This document shows, piece by piece, positions 39,246-48,229 of a stretch of DNA of 64,000 bases. This DNA comes from Rudaea sp. 3F27F6 (lineage in GTDB: Bacteria; Pseudomonadota; Gammaproteobacteria; Xanthomonadales; Rhodanobacteraceae): the NCBI RefSeq assembly GCF_005503555.1, contig NZ_SCNG01000004.1, positions 62,001 through 126,000 on the forward strand, written 5' to 3'. A model generated the notes under the pieces. It had not been told where the DNA came from, did not search any database, and saw only the letters and a list, made by a program, of their open reading frames with translations. The translations under genes and the position numbers were made by a program. Positions within the stretch are counted from its first letter, which is position 1. Every line of letters starts with the position of its first letter.

Positions 39246-40808
39246 CTACCGTGCCCAGGTGCGCGACGTCTTCGTCGACGGCTGGAATTCCTCGACGCGG
39301 TGATTGCCCGTATCGACAAGCAGTATGCGATCGGGCGTGGCGACCGCAATGCCGGCCGGCTCACGCGTCGGATAGCAGATCGGATCGGTGCATGTGTACT
39401 TTCCGCCGTCGAATTCGCTGACCGTCTTTTGTTTGAGATCGAGTGTACGCACGCGGCTGTTGTAGGTGTCCGCGACGAGCAGACGCTCGCCGTCGACGGC
39501 GACGCCGAGCGGGTGTTGCAGACGCGCAATGCTGAACGCACCGTCGACGCGGCCGAAGTCGAACAGGCCGGTGCCGACCACGGTCCAGGTGCGATCCCTC
39601 GCTTCGAGGTTTATCGCGCGAATCGCCGAGCTTTCCGCATCGGCGACATAGAGCGTCGCGCCGTCCTTGCTCAGCGCCAGCCCGCTCGGCTGCGCGAAGG
39701 CGGCCTCGGCGGGCAGCCCGGTTTGCAACGCTTCATCGCCGCTGCCGGCAAAGCGCGCGACCGTGCCGCCGGCGAGATCGACTACGCCGATTTGATGCGT
39801 GCCGGCATTGGCGAAGAACAGTTGATCGCCCTTCTTTTCCAGATCCCACGGCGAAGCCAGCGCGCTCGTCTTGCCCGATTGCGCGGAGGTCGGCAACAGA
39901 CTGCCGCGTTTGCCGGTGCCGGCAAGCGTGGTCACCGCGCCGGTTTTCAGATCGATGCGGCGAATCGCATGATTGCCGGTGTCGGCGACGAAGATCGCCT
40001 CGTTCGACGCGATCAGTCCCTGCGGATGATCGAAGCTTGCAACATCCGCCGCACCGTCTTTGAAACCGGCTTGACCGCTGCCGAAACGGCGCAGATCGCG
40101 GCCGGCATCGTCGAGCAACACGATTTGGTTGTGGCCGGCGTCGGCCAGTGCCCACTGCGCGTTCGCGCCCCGCACGCTCTTGAGCTTGCCCGGAAAAAGA
40201 AAGCGGCCTTTCGTCGTTTCTTCGAGCTGCAGCGCAAGCTTCGCCGGCTTCAGATCGCCGGATTGGCTGGCCTGCGCGACGAGATCGCCGATCGCCTTGC
40301 CGAAACGTTCCGGATCGGGCTCGCCAGGAATCCGCCCGAGGATGCTGCCGTCCGGCCCGATGATCGCGAGCGTCGGCCACGCCTTCACGTCATAGGCGTT
40401 CCAGATCGTCATCTTCGGATCGTGCACGATCGGATGGCGGATTTCGTAGCGGGCGATCGCGTCCTTCACGCTCGACGCGTCCTTCTCTTCCGCGAACTTG
40501 GGCGAATGCACGCCGATCACCACGACTTGCTCGGGATACTTCTGCTCGATGCTGCGCAGGATCGGAATGATGTGGATGCAGTTGATGCAGCCCTCGGTCC
40601 AGAAGTCGAGAATCACGACGCGCCCGCGCAAGGACGCGATCGGTAGCGGATTGGCGACGTTGAACCACTGCAGGCCGGGCCGCGCGATTTCCGGCGCCGA
40701 TGCGCCGCTCGCCGCATGCACGGCGCGCAGATGCGCGAGGCCGGCAACCGCGATAAGGGCAAGACCAGCCACGCTGGCGAATAGGCGGCGATACGAAAAT
40801 GTCTGCAT
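39246..40808 (-). CDS. Thioredoxin-like/NHL-repeat protein (NHLRC2-like), exported
   Basis: A 520-residue protein: signal peptide (to about residue 32), a thioredoxin-like domain with C74-I-N-C77 in WTEGCINCIHI, then a six-bladed NHL propeller with repeated VADTGNHAIRRID-like motifs. This matches the layout of NHLRC2 proteins, but the CINC redox pair is placed in the periplasm here. It lies 20 bp downstream of a Tat-exported MsrB gene on the same strand, so it may be a reductant or partner for periplasmic repair of oxidised methionine. Confidence 0.85.
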   Translation of the reverse strand: MQTFSYRRLFASVAGLALIAVAGLAHLRAVHAASGASAPEIARPGLQWFNVANPLPIASLRGRVVILDFWTEGCINCIHIIPILRSIEQKYPEQVVVIGVHSPKFAEEKDASSVKDAIARYEIRHPIVHDPKMTIWNAYDVKAWPTLAIIGPDGSILGRIPGEPDPERFGKAIGDLVAQASQSGDLKPAKLALQLEETTKGRFLFPGKLKSVRGANAQWALADAGHNQIVLLDDAGRDLRRFGSGQAGFKDGAADVASFDHPQGLIASNEAIFVADTGNHAIRRIDLKTGAVTTLAGTGKRGSLLPTSAQSGKTSALASPWDLEKKGDQLFFANAGTHQIGVVDLAGGTVARFAGSGDEALQTGLPAEAAFAQPSGLALSKDGATLYVADAESSAIRAINLEARDRTWTVVGTGLFDFGRVDGAFSIARLQHPLGVAVDGERLLVADTYNSRVRTLDLKQKTVSEFDGGKYTCTDPICYPTREPAGIAVATPDRILLVDTGNHRVEEFQPSTKTSRTWAR

Positions 40809-40828
40809 TTGTATACTTCTATGTTGGT

Positions 40829-41353
40829 TTACGCGGCCGGTTTGAAATTCAACGCAACGCCGTTCATGCAATAGCGCAAGCCGGTCGGCGCGGGACCGTC
40901 GTCGAAAACGTGGCCGAGGTGGCCGCCGCAGCGCCGGCAATGCACTTCGTCACGCTGCATCCCGAGAGAATAGTCCTTGCGCTCACCGACCGCGTTGGGC
41001 AGTGGGCGGAAAAAACTCGGCCAGCCGGTGCCGCTGTCGAACTTCGTCGCCGAAGAGAATAGATCGAGATCGCAGCCGGCGCAGGCGAAAACCCCGCGGC
41101 GCTTCTCATGATCAAGGGGACTGGAGAACGGGCGCTCGGTGCCTTCGCGGCGCAGCACGTCATACTGCGCCGGAGTCAGCAACGACCGCCACTCGCTGTC
41201 GCTGTGATTTATCTCGAACGATTCATGCTCCGCCGCATGGGCGTCGCTCACACCAGAAAAACGCAAGCGCGCCCACAGCGCGGCAACGCCGAACATACCC
41301 GCGGCGGTAAGGAATGCCCGTCGACTGAACGTACCCGATTCGCCTTTGCTCAT
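40829..41353 (-). CDS. msrB: Tat-exported peptide-methionine (R)-S-oxide reductase
   Basis: A 174-residue MsrB. A twin-arginine signal (F-S-R11-R12-AFLTAAG) precedes the catalytic domain. Zinc cysteines are C91-x2-C94 and C139-x2-C142, and the catalytic C162 lies in RYCMNG. It reduces methionine-R-sulphoxide in proteins. The start at 41353 follows GGAGGG by 5 nt. Export by Tat implies action in the periplasm, and the following thioredoxin-like gene may supply electrons. Confidence 0.92.
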   Translation of the reverse strand: MSKGESGTFSRRAFLTAAGMFGVAALWARLRFSGVSDAHAAEHESFEINHSDSEWRSLLTPAQYDVLRREGTERPFSSPLDHEKRRGVFACAGCDLDLFSSATKFDSGTGWPSFFRPLPNAVGERKDYSLGMQRDEVHCRRCGGHLGHVFDDGPAPTGLRYCMNGVALNFKPAA

Positions 41354-41534
41354 TGCACCCTCCGCAATCCGCATCGTCGGCGCGCCGGCAAATCGTCGCG
41401 CCTGCCATAAAGACGGGCGCCGGCGCTGAAACCTTACACGGCGAAGTGCGCAGGAGGGTTTGGCGGAGGGCTGAACGTCGGCTATCGAACCGAAGCCGCC
41501 GGTCGCAAAGGCCCGCTATCGAGTTCAATAATGC

Positions 41535-41578
41535 TTGAGCTAAACGGCCGCTGTCGCGAGGCAACCGTCTTCGCGCCT
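41535..41578 (-). repeat. Partial attC site downstream of the DUF1801 cassette
   Basis: On the minus strand, GCGCTAGGCGCG at the stop codon leads to GCCTCGCGACAGCGGCC and GTTTAGCTCAAGCATTATT, the right arm of the attC family of the main array. The left arm is missing. It is inverted relative to the main array. Confidence 0.55.
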
Positions 41579-42092
41579 AGCGCTTTTTCCCTCCGACACC
41601 GGGCACGGCCGCGATCTGAATCATCCATGCGGCGATTTGGCGTTCGTCGAGGTCGTCCACCGATTTAAGCTCCACGCCCCGAGTAGATTTGCCCATTGCT
41701 ACCGGCGTCACTGGCGGTACCGGCTGGAGCGTTGCACCGTTCACGAACATCAGCTTGACGTGGTCCGCGAATCCGCCGCAACAGAAGCACCAGCCGTCGC
41801 CAACGCCGTAGTACGACATGCCCCATTTCACGGAGCGCTGCAGGCCGGGAAGCGTCCCGGCCGCAAGAGCATCGACGCGTTCCGCAATGCTGCGCTGCGG
41901 CTGCGGCAGACTGGCAATGTATGCGAGGACCGGCTTGTCGCCGACCGCAGCCTTTGCAGGGCTGGCCTTGCCGGTCACCATGGAGTCGGGCAGAGCCGTA
42001 GCAGCGTTGCCTTTTGCCGCTGCGCGCTTGGCCGGCTTCTGGTCTATGAGCTTGGGAGTCTTATCCGTCTTAGGGGCGGGCATGTCGGTCAC
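41577..42092 (-). CDS. DUF1801 protein in a solo inverted cassette
   Basis: A 171-residue protein. A basic Lys/Ala-rich N-terminus of about 50 residues precedes a DUF1801 (YdhG-like) domain: VLAYIASLPQPQRSIAERV, then VKWGMSYYGVGDG, and an end around TRGVELKSVDDL. It is flanked by an upstream full attC site at 42111-42200 and a partial one downstream, and is therefore an integron cassette in the opposite orientation, 23 kb from the main array. Function unknown. Confidence 0.8.
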   Translation of the reverse strand: MTDMPAPKTDKTPKLIDQKPAKRAAAKGNAATALPDSMVTGKASPAKAAVGDKPVLAYIASLPQPQRSIAERVDALAAGTLPGLQRSVKWGMSYYGVGDGWCFCCGGFADHVKLMFVNGATLQPVPPVTPVAMGKSTRGVELKSVDDLDERQIAAWMIQIAAVPGVGGKKR

Positions 42093-42110
42093 CTTAGCGC
42101 AGAAGTGTCG

Positions 42111-42200
42111 ATGTAACGCTTGAGCTGAGCGGCCGCTGCCGCGAGGACTAAGAGCTTACCGTAACCGCCAGCCAGCGGCCCGCTTGAGCGAACAGTCAGG
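42111..42200 (-). repeat. Solo attC site upstream of the DUF1801 gene (inverted)
   Basis: Read on the minus strand: CCTGACTGTTCGCTCAAGCGGG at the left, CTCGCGGCAGCGGCC in the centre-right, and GCTCAGCTCAAGCGTTACAT at the right. It is a complete site of the same family as the main array. Confidence 0.75.
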
Positions 42201-42361
42201 TAGGTCCACGAGCTGGCTGCGCTTACTTGGCAAGGCCAGGCCCAGACAGTTCGCGTCCATTGGTTTTGAAAAAGCCAATCCAGGTGAATCCAAGCGGGAT
42301 GGCCACGGCATCTAAGGGATCAATGCGGCCGCATCGGCCGGCGACCCAGAGACCATCCTCC

Positions 42362-43882
42362 ATGATCAACCGCACCTCCATCTTCACGACCACGGCTCAC
42401 GCGTTCCGGCGCGTCTCATTGTGGGCCTCCATTTCGCTGCTTTGTGCCACGACGTCGTCCATGGCCGCTGCCCCTATGCAGACACAATTGCCCGACACGC
42501 CGGTGGGCCGGCTTGGCGGCGAACTGATCCGCCATGCCAATGCCGACGGTCCCGAGCGAATCCGGCAATGGGCGCCCAGCGTACTGTCGGCATCCATCGC
42601 CGCCGACGACAAGGCCGCATTCATCACCGACTTGGCCTCGGCGGCACGCGACAGCGGCGGCTTGGACGTGTTCGACGTGCGCAACGATCCGCACCAGCCG
42701 GGGCTGCTCGAAGTCGCCGTCAAGGGACGTCGCAATGGGCAGGCCGCACTGTTCTGGCTGACCGCCGAACCCGCGAGTCCCGATCGGCTCGCGCAGGCGA
42801 CGCTGGTCCCGATGGACAATCCGCTTTATGCCGACTGGCCCAAGGGGGCGGTGTCGCATGCGGAGCTGGCGAAGCAGATACGCATCGTACTGGACCGGCT
42901 GGTAAGCGTGTCCGACTTCTCCGGCTGCGTAACGATTGTCGACGGCAGCGAAACCGTGTTCGACGAATGCCGCGGCATGGCCGACCGCAGTTTCAACGTG
43001 CCGATCGATCACGAGACGAAGTTCCGCATCGCTTCGGTCGGCAAGATGTTCACCGCGGTGGCCGTGGCGCAGTTGATCGAGGCCGGCAAGCTGTCGTGGA
43101 ACGACACGCTGGCGAAGAGAGTCCCGGAATATCCCGATCAGGCGACGGCGAAGAAGATCACCGTGTGGGACCTCCTGCACCATACTGCAGGCCTCGGCGA
43201 TTTCATGGTGCCGGAATACTTCGAGCACTCCGAGCGCTACGTCAATCCGATGGACTATCTGCAACTGATCGCTCGCCAGCCGAAGGTCGCCGAACCGGGC
43301 AAGGGGTTGAACTACAGCAATGCCGGCTATGTCTTGCTTGGCCGCATCATCGAGAACGTTTCTGGTGAAAATTACTTCGACTATATCCAGCACCACATCT
43401 TCGAACCCGCGCAGATGACGTCCAGCGGCTTCCGCAGTGAGGACGAGATCGTGCCCGGGCTTGCGGTCGGCTACTACCACGACGACGGGGTGTTCTCTCG
43501 TACCTGGAAGGCAAACTGGCTGAGGGGCATCTACAAGGGCAGCCCCGCAGGCGGCGGTTACTCCACCAACACCGATCTGCTGAGATTCGCCGCCGCCTTG
43601 AACGGGAACAAGCTGCTCAAGTCTGCAACACTGGCGAAGATGTTCGACGGCGGAGTGCCGGCCGGTCCCGGTTTCATCGGCGCCGGAATCGATGAGCGGC
43701 TCTCACACGGTCGCCACATTCGCGGCCATCAAGGAGGCATAGAGGGCACCACAGCCAACCTGCAGATGGTTTGGGAAACCGGCGCGGCCGTAGCGCTGAC
43801 CAGCAACCAAGGGCCGTCGCAACACTGGTTGCTGGCCGAGCACATCGCCGACTTGCTTGCCGCCGAAGGGGCCAAAAATTGA
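42362..43882 (+). CDS. Serine hydrolase of the beta-lactamase/DD-peptidase fold, exported
   Basis: A 506-residue protein with a Sec signal peptide (about residues 1-36). An N-terminal domain of about 140 residues precedes a class C-type hydrolase domain with S225-x2-K228 (ASVGK), Y318-x-N320 (NYSNAGY) and a late HRG-type HIRGHQGG motif. Likely an esterase or peptidase in the periplasm. The start chosen at 42362 opens the signal peptide. It is followed by a DUF6249 membrane gene, an ECF sigma factor and its putative partner. Confidence 0.85.
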   Translation: MINRTSIFTTTAHAFRRVSLWASISLLCATTSSMAAAPMQTQLPDTPVGRLGGELIRHANADGPERIRQWAPSVLSASIAADDKAAFITDLASAARDSGGLDVFDVRNDPHQPGLLEVAVKGRRNGQAALFWLTAEPASPDRLAQATLVPMDNPLYADWPKGAVSHAELAKQIRIVLDRLVSVSDFSGCVTIVDGSETVFDECRGMADRSFNVPIDHETKFRIASVGKMFTAVAVAQLIEAGKLSWNDTLAKRVPEYPDQATAKKITVWDLLHHTAGLGDFMVPEYFEHSERYVNPMDYLQLIARQPKVAEPGKGLNYSNAGYVLLGRIIENVSGENYFDYIQHHIFEPAQMTSSGFRSEDEIVPGLAVGYYHDDGVFSRTWKANWLRGIYKGSPAGGGYSTNTDLLRFAAALNGNKLLKSATLAKMFDGGVPAGPGFIGAGIDERLSHGRHIRGHQGGIEGTTANLQMVWETGAAVALTSNQGPSQHWLLAEHIADLLAAEGAKN

Positions 43883-43955
43883 GCCGCGGCAGGCGCATTG
43901 CCTCTTCTTCTGTTACCAAAGCCTTTCGGCTCGACACTTCTTCTGGAGCAAAACC

Positions 43956-44330
43956 ATGGAATACCTTTTCCTAGTCATTCCTTTCCTAGTGATGTCGGCC
44001 CCGGTGGCCATCGTGCTGATCGTGATGCGCTACGGTTATCGACGGACACAGGCCCGTTACAACGTCTTGCTGCAACTCGCCGACAAGGGCGTGGAGCTGC
44101 CGCCGCAATTGCTGTTGGAACCGCAGGTGGCCTACTCCGAGCGACGTCGGGCGCTGGTATTGATCGGTGCCGGCCTGGGGCTGATCACGATGTTCCTGAC
44201 CTTGCCGGGTCAGCTCGACAACGGCCTCGGCATCGACCGCCTGTGGGGCATCGGCTTGCTGCCGCTGATGACCGGCTTGGGCTATCTCGCCAGTTGGTGG
44301 TTGAACCGGCGAGGCGATCTGCGTGACTGA
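43956..44330 (+). CDS. DUF6249-like membrane protein
   Basis: A 124-residue protein with one N-terminal helix (about 3-24), a basic cytoplasmic segment (RRTQARYNVLLQLADKGVELP) and two C-terminal helices. The layout and the LxxLADKGVELP segment recall DUF6249. TGGAG precedes the ATG. It overlaps the following sigma-factor gene by 8 bp. Confidence 0.7.
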   Translation: MEYLFLVIPFLVMSAPVAIVLIVMRYGYRRTQARYNVLLQLADKGVELPPQLLLEPQVAYSERRRALVLIGAGLGLITMFLTLPGQLDNGLGIDRLWGIGLLPLMTGLGYLASWWLNRRGDLRD

Positions 44331-44892
44331 TAGCGCCGCCGAGGCGCGCATCGATCGGGCTTTGGTCACACGCATACGATTGAACGGCGACCGCCGGGCC
44401 TTCGAGCAACTGGTGCGTCGGAATCAAGGCATGGTGCGCGCGCAACTGCGTCGACTGCTGCACGGCGATGAGTCTGCGGCGGACGACCTGGCGCAAGAAA
44501 CTTTTATCTTGGCCTGGCGGAATCTGGCTCAGTTTCGCGGCGAAGCGCGGTTTTCCAGTTGGCTGTATCGAATCGCCTATACCTGTTTTCTTCAGGCACG
44601 CCGTATTCCCGCACGATATGACGATGTCGACGACGAAACGATGGGGCAACTGCCGGCACCGAACCGTGCGATCGATCTGCAGCTTGATCTTGAACACGCA
44701 ATGCAACGATTGTCGGTGGCCGAGCAGGCAGTGCTATTGCATTGCATACAACTCGGCCTCAGCCACGAGGAGGCGTCCTATGTATTGGGGATGCCGCTCG
44801 GCACAGTGAAGACTCATGCAATGCGGGGCAAGGCAAAATTGAAGGCGTGGCTGACCGACTGGCAAGATGGCGGCACGGAGAAGACATCATGA
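44323..44892 (+). CDS. ECF-family RNA polymerase sigma factor
   Basis: A 189-residue extracytoplasmic-function sigma factor. Region 2 holds FEQLVRRNQGMVRAQLRRLL and DLAQETFILAWRNL; region 4 has HEEASYVLGMPLGTVKTHAMRGKAKL. It starts with GTG at 44323, overlapping the DUF6249 gene, and overlaps the following gene by 4 bp. It probably controls its own operon. Confidence 0.9.
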   Translation: MTDSAAEARIDRALVTRIRLNGDRRAFEQLVRRNQGMVRAQLRRLLHGDESAADDLAQETFILAWRNLAQFRGEARFSSWLYRIAYTCFLQARRIPARYDDVDDETMGQLPAPNRAIDLQLDLEHAMQRLSVAEQAVLLHCIQLGLSHEEASYVLGMPLGTVKTHAMRGKAKLKAWLTDWQDGGTEKTS

Positions 44893-45212
44893 ATGAATCG
44901 AACGACGACACAATCGAGACGCTGCTTCGGCGACAGTTCGAAGGTCCCGTGCTGGACGATGGTTTCAGCGAACGCGTGATGCGGCATTTGCCGTTGCGTC
45001 GCCGACGCATCGCTTGGCCGATATGGTTGGGTGTCCTGATCGGGGCGGCAGCATGCTGGATCTGCCTGACCAATGTGCCTCTGCTGTATGTCGGCTGGAG
45101 AGACAGCCTGGCCGGAGTTCTGTCGCCGGCCGTGATCGGTTTGTGGCTGGCGATGGCCGCGTTGTCGTTGCTGGCTTTAGGGTGGGGCTTGGTGGAAAGC
45201 AGAGATCGCTAA
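44889..45212 (+). CDS. Putative anti-sigma partner (DUF5056-like)
   Basis: A 107-residue protein with an N-terminal cytoplasmic helix segment (TIETLLRRQFEGPVLDDGF, then FSERVMRHLPLRRRR) and two membrane helices. The ATG overlaps the sigma stop. The form fits a short membrane anti-sigma-type partner, although the ZAS zinc motif is absent. The function is inferred from context. Confidence 0.7.
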   Translation: MNESNDDTIETLLRRQFEGPVLDDGFSERVMRHLPLRRRRIAWPIWLGVLIGAAACWICLTNVPLLYVGWRDSLAGVLSPAVIGLWLAMAALSLLALGWGLVESRDR

Positions 45213-45467
45213 AGCGTTTCTTTGCATGGCAAGGTAGCTTTTCCGGCGGAATCAGCCGTCCAGAATTGGCTGAATACAGTCGTCCGGAAGAGACCCAAAG
45301 TCATCAGTGCAGAAACACGGGGACGATGATCGTCCCGCCAACCATGGCAGCCGCGATACGCGGCATGATTTCACAGCCGGCCGCCATCCCAAACATGATC
45401 GACGCTAGGCTGACTACGAGGCAGCGACGACTGTGGCTATCTGTATTTTCTCGTGCAAAGGCAGGGA

Positions 45468-45947
45468 TCAGCGTTTCGTCGCAGAATCCCAATGCTCCAC
45501 AATCCTCCCATTCTCGATACGAAACATGTCGAACCAAGTGGTCGTATATTTCTTGGTCGGGTCTTTCGGGTCCGTATTTTCGTGCACAAAGGCAAGGATG
45601 ACCATATCACCCTCGCCGACAATAGCGACCAGCGGTGCCTTGATTCTCGATTCGATCGTTTTCTGCTTGGCTAGTTTGCCGAAGAATTCGACAAACCCTG
45701 CACGCCCCGTTGGCACGTTGGGGTTGTGCTGAATATACGATACGGCCAAGTACTTATCGGCCAACTCCAAGTGTCCACCTTCGAGCACCTCACGCCAGAA
45801 GTCATAAACTAGCCGTTTGTTCGTGACCACCTTAGCGTCCTGGCCTGCAAGCATTTGTTCGTGATTTGGGTTTGCCATCACCGGCAACTGCGCCCAGAGC
45901 GACGAGGCCACGAACAGCATGGATAGGAATAGCAACGGACGGAACAT
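45468..45947 (-). CDS. SnoaL-like (NTF2-fold) exported protein
   Basis: A 159-residue protein with a signal peptide ending near LWAQ (residue 20) and a SnoaL/NTF2-like domain: KRLVYDFWREVLEGGHLELADKY, YIQHNPNVPTGRAGFVEFF, and DMFRIENGRIVEHWD. Such proteins are small-molecule-binding or isomerase-like, and the individual role is unknown. The start at 45947 opens the signal peptide. It stands alone. Confidence 0.82.
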   Translation of the reverse strand: MFRPLLFLSMLFVASSLWAQLPVMANPNHEQMLAGQDAKVVTNKRLVYDFWREVLEGGHLELADKYLAVSYIQHNPNVPTGRAGFVEFFGKLAKQKTIESRIKAPLVAIVGEGDMVILAFVHENTDPKDPTKKYTTTWFDMFRIENGRIVEHWDSATKR

Positions 45948-46468
45948 TGACTTCACGTGCGATCTCCAAAAATTGTTGGGGCGCCCCGCATGAGGCACAA
46001 AGCCGGGCAGCGGAAAAGTGGGGCTTTGCCCGGTGGTTTCACAACCAATTTGTTCTCTCTGCCCAACGTGGCCGCGGCGCACCCAAAGAGCCGTCCTCGA
46101 AGTGGGACGGGATATACGTCGCACAAATAGTGACCCGACATGCCGGCATGTTCTTTCAGCAGCGAAAAGGAGACGCTCCCATTCTGCTTGAGCAGGTCAG
46201 CGAACGCGCCATTGGTGAACCGCCGGCCAAGTCGGTGTCGAGTAGCTCAGCAGCCTGAAGACACTCCCATAGCGGCTATCGAATGGCCGCAAGGAAGCAG
46301 ACTGCCCAAATGATTGTGAGTCTGCTTTTGGCCGAACTCGGCCGCCGGGAAACGACCCCAAGCCGTCATTCGCCCATATCCGTGCGAGCGAGCAGTTGAG
46401 CAGCGCTTTGAAACTCTACTCGTTGACGCTGATGATTGTGAGAGCGACCGATTCGCAGAACAAGTTGA
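45948..46468. other. Intergenic stretch, nothing recognised
   Basis: About 520 bp with no supported gene. A phrase around 46333-46376 (TGGCCGAACTCGGCCG, then GGGAAACGACCCC) resembles a weak relative at 45262-45300, perhaps a degenerate dispersed repeat. Confidence 0.35.
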
Positions 46469-47020
46469 TTACCGCCTTTCGACGAGCGCCCACACAGCCG
46501 CGATCGTAAAGGCGATCGTGCGCACCAAATGGAATGTCTGGAGTTGTCGATATGCCGCTTCGGTATATCCGTGTGCCTGCATGTCGTCGTGCGCGAATGC
46601 GGCCCACGGAGTGCTGAGAATCGAAACGACGCACAGCGTTGCAATCCCCCAGACGGCCCATCGTGAAATTCGCACCGGTGTGCCCCACAGTGCGAGAGTC
46701 CACGCCAAGCAAGCGGCGCCGAACGGCAGTACGACGATCGGCAGGCGTCGCGTGTATCCGCGACTGAAAGCCTGGAGCGCGGCGTCCCCTACCGCGCTCA
46801 TGTCGACGTGGATGCGATAGACATTGAAGAACAATAGCCAGGCGATGCCGACGCTGAACCAGAGCAAGGCCAGTCCGGCCGCCTGCAGCCAGACCATCGC
46901 ATGCTCGGGAATGAAAGCCGAAGCCGGCTTGCGCGTGAACGCCGCCTGCGCGGTGGCTCCCAGATAGAGCAGCAGCGCGGCAACCAGCGTACCGAGGAAG
47001 ATCATGAAATAGAGCGGCAT
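46469..47020 (-). CDS. Inner-membrane protein, unknown
   Basis: A 183-residue protein with five predicted helices (about 4-22, 42-64, 92-111, 120-138 and 162-178). No recognised motif. The region between helices 2 and 3 is periplasmic by the positive-inside rule. It is 69 bp downstream of the first IPTL-CTERM gene on the same strand. Confidence 0.7.
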   Translation of the reverse strand: MPLYFMIFLGTLVAALLLYLGATAQAAFTRKPASAFIPEHAMVWLQAAGLALLWFSVGIAWLLFFNVYRIHVDMSAVGDAALQAFSRGYTRRLPIVVLPFGAACLAWTLALWGTPVRISRWAVWGIATLCVVSILSTPWAAFAHDDMQAHGYTEAAYRQLQTFHLVRTIAFTIAAVWALVERR

Positions 47021-47089
47021 GACGGCAGAATATGGCCTAGAAAGGAAGGTGACCGACTCCAGCGTTCGTCGCGAACGCCGCGCGGAAGC

Positions 47090-48181
47090 TCATTCGCCGC
47101 GCTTCCCGTTCGCGCGGTAACGGATTCGCCAAACCGTCGCCATCATGCAAACGCCCAGCAATAGCAAGGCCCATGCACTGAGCGCGGGTGCCGGCGTCGC
47201 CGGAGTCGAGGGAGGCGCCGCATTGACGGTGACGACAATACTGGTGCTGCTGCCGCTGTAAGTCGTATCGCCGGAATAAGTCGCGGTGATCGCGTGGGTG
47301 CCTGCACTCAGGCCGGCGGACGCAAACGTGGCGACGCTGCCGTTCAACGCGACGTTGCTGGCGAGAGAGGCTGCCCCTTCGCTGAAACTCACCGTGCCGG
47401 TCGGCGAAGCGGAAGGCAACTGCAATGCGGATTGCGTCGCCGCAGCGCCAACGGAATCGGGAAGGCGGTCGACGCTCACCGCGGCCGAGAACGTAATGAG
47501 CTGGCCGACGAAGGCGGGGTTGGGTGACGCGTCCAATGTCGTCGTCGTGCCGATCGACTGCACCCCACCGACAGAGCCGTTCACCGTCAGCCCCTGCCCC
47601 GAGCCGCCGGTGCCGCGGATACCTCGCTGCAATGGGTTGGTGGCACCGGAATTGTTGAATGTATAAATGCGGAACTGGGTCGTTCCGCTTTGTACACCGA
47701 GCGCACTGACGTCGGCCGTAATCAGTTGCCCGCCAAAAAAAATTCCCGAGAACGTCCCCGAACTCAGCGTGGCCGCATAGTTGTCGACGCTGGAACGGAT
47801 TTCCCAGTTTCCGCTTCCGTCATAGTTGTTGTAGAGAGAGAAAGCGACGGACGAATAAGTGACGTTGGTGCCCGTCATCGAGAAGGCGAGATAGTCGGTC
47901 GCGTCGAAAGCGCCGCCGCTCCAGTTGTCGAATTCGTAGGCGTTGGCGAACGGGCCCGGACTCGTCAAGCCGGGACCGCCGCTCAAGTTTCCTGCAGAAG
48001 CGAGGTTGGGCGATACGCTCGTCGGCGGCAGCGGCACGCTGCTGTCGACGGTTCCCGACGGATTCCAATACGCGAGAACCTCGGCGCAAGCCGGCGCCGA
48101 GACAGTGGCGATCAGCACGAAGGCGAGGCCGCTGCAGAGCAAGCGCAGATTTTGGATACGGGATTTGAGCAAGCAGATCAT
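47090..48181 (-). CDS. IPTL-CTERM surface protein with an Ig-like domain
   Basis: A 363-residue exported protein. Signal peptide to about residue 33 (CSGLAFVLIATVSAPACA). A beta-rich N-terminal domain is followed by a bacterial Ig-like repeat (TTTLDASPNPAFVGQLITFSA to TYSGDTTYSG) and a C-terminal sorting tail: APALSAWALLLLG, a hydrophobic helix and a basic end. This is the IPTL-CTERM (PEP-CTERM-like) form recognised by exosortase-type systems. The start at 48181 follows GGAGACC. It shares an operon with the next two upstream genes. Confidence 0.82.
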   Translation of the reverse strand: MICLLKSRIQNLRLLCSGLAFVLIATVSAPACAEVLAYWNPSGTVDSSVPLPPTSVSPNLASAGNLSGGPGLTSPGPFANAYEFDNWSGGAFDATDYLAFSMTGTNVTYSSVAFSLYNNYDGSGNWEIRSSVDNYAATLSSGTFSGIFFGGQLITADVSALGVQSGTTQFRIYTFNNSGATNPLQRGIRGTGGSGQGLTVNGSVGGVQSIGTTTTLDASPNPAFVGQLITFSAAVSVDRLPDSVGAAATQSALQLPSASPTGTVSFSEGAASLASNVALNGSVATFASAGLSAGTHAITATYSGDTTYSGSSTSIVVTVNAAPPSTPATPAPALSAWALLLLGVCMMATVWRIRYRANGKRGE

Positions 48182-48229
48182 GGAGGTCTCCGGCATCGTG
48201 GCGAATCGACGCCACGTCGTTTGTGGCAT

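Noticed and set aside
45262-46376. Two similar phrases at 45262-45300 and 46333-46376
   Set aside because: The similarity is short and weak; I could not define ends or a unit.
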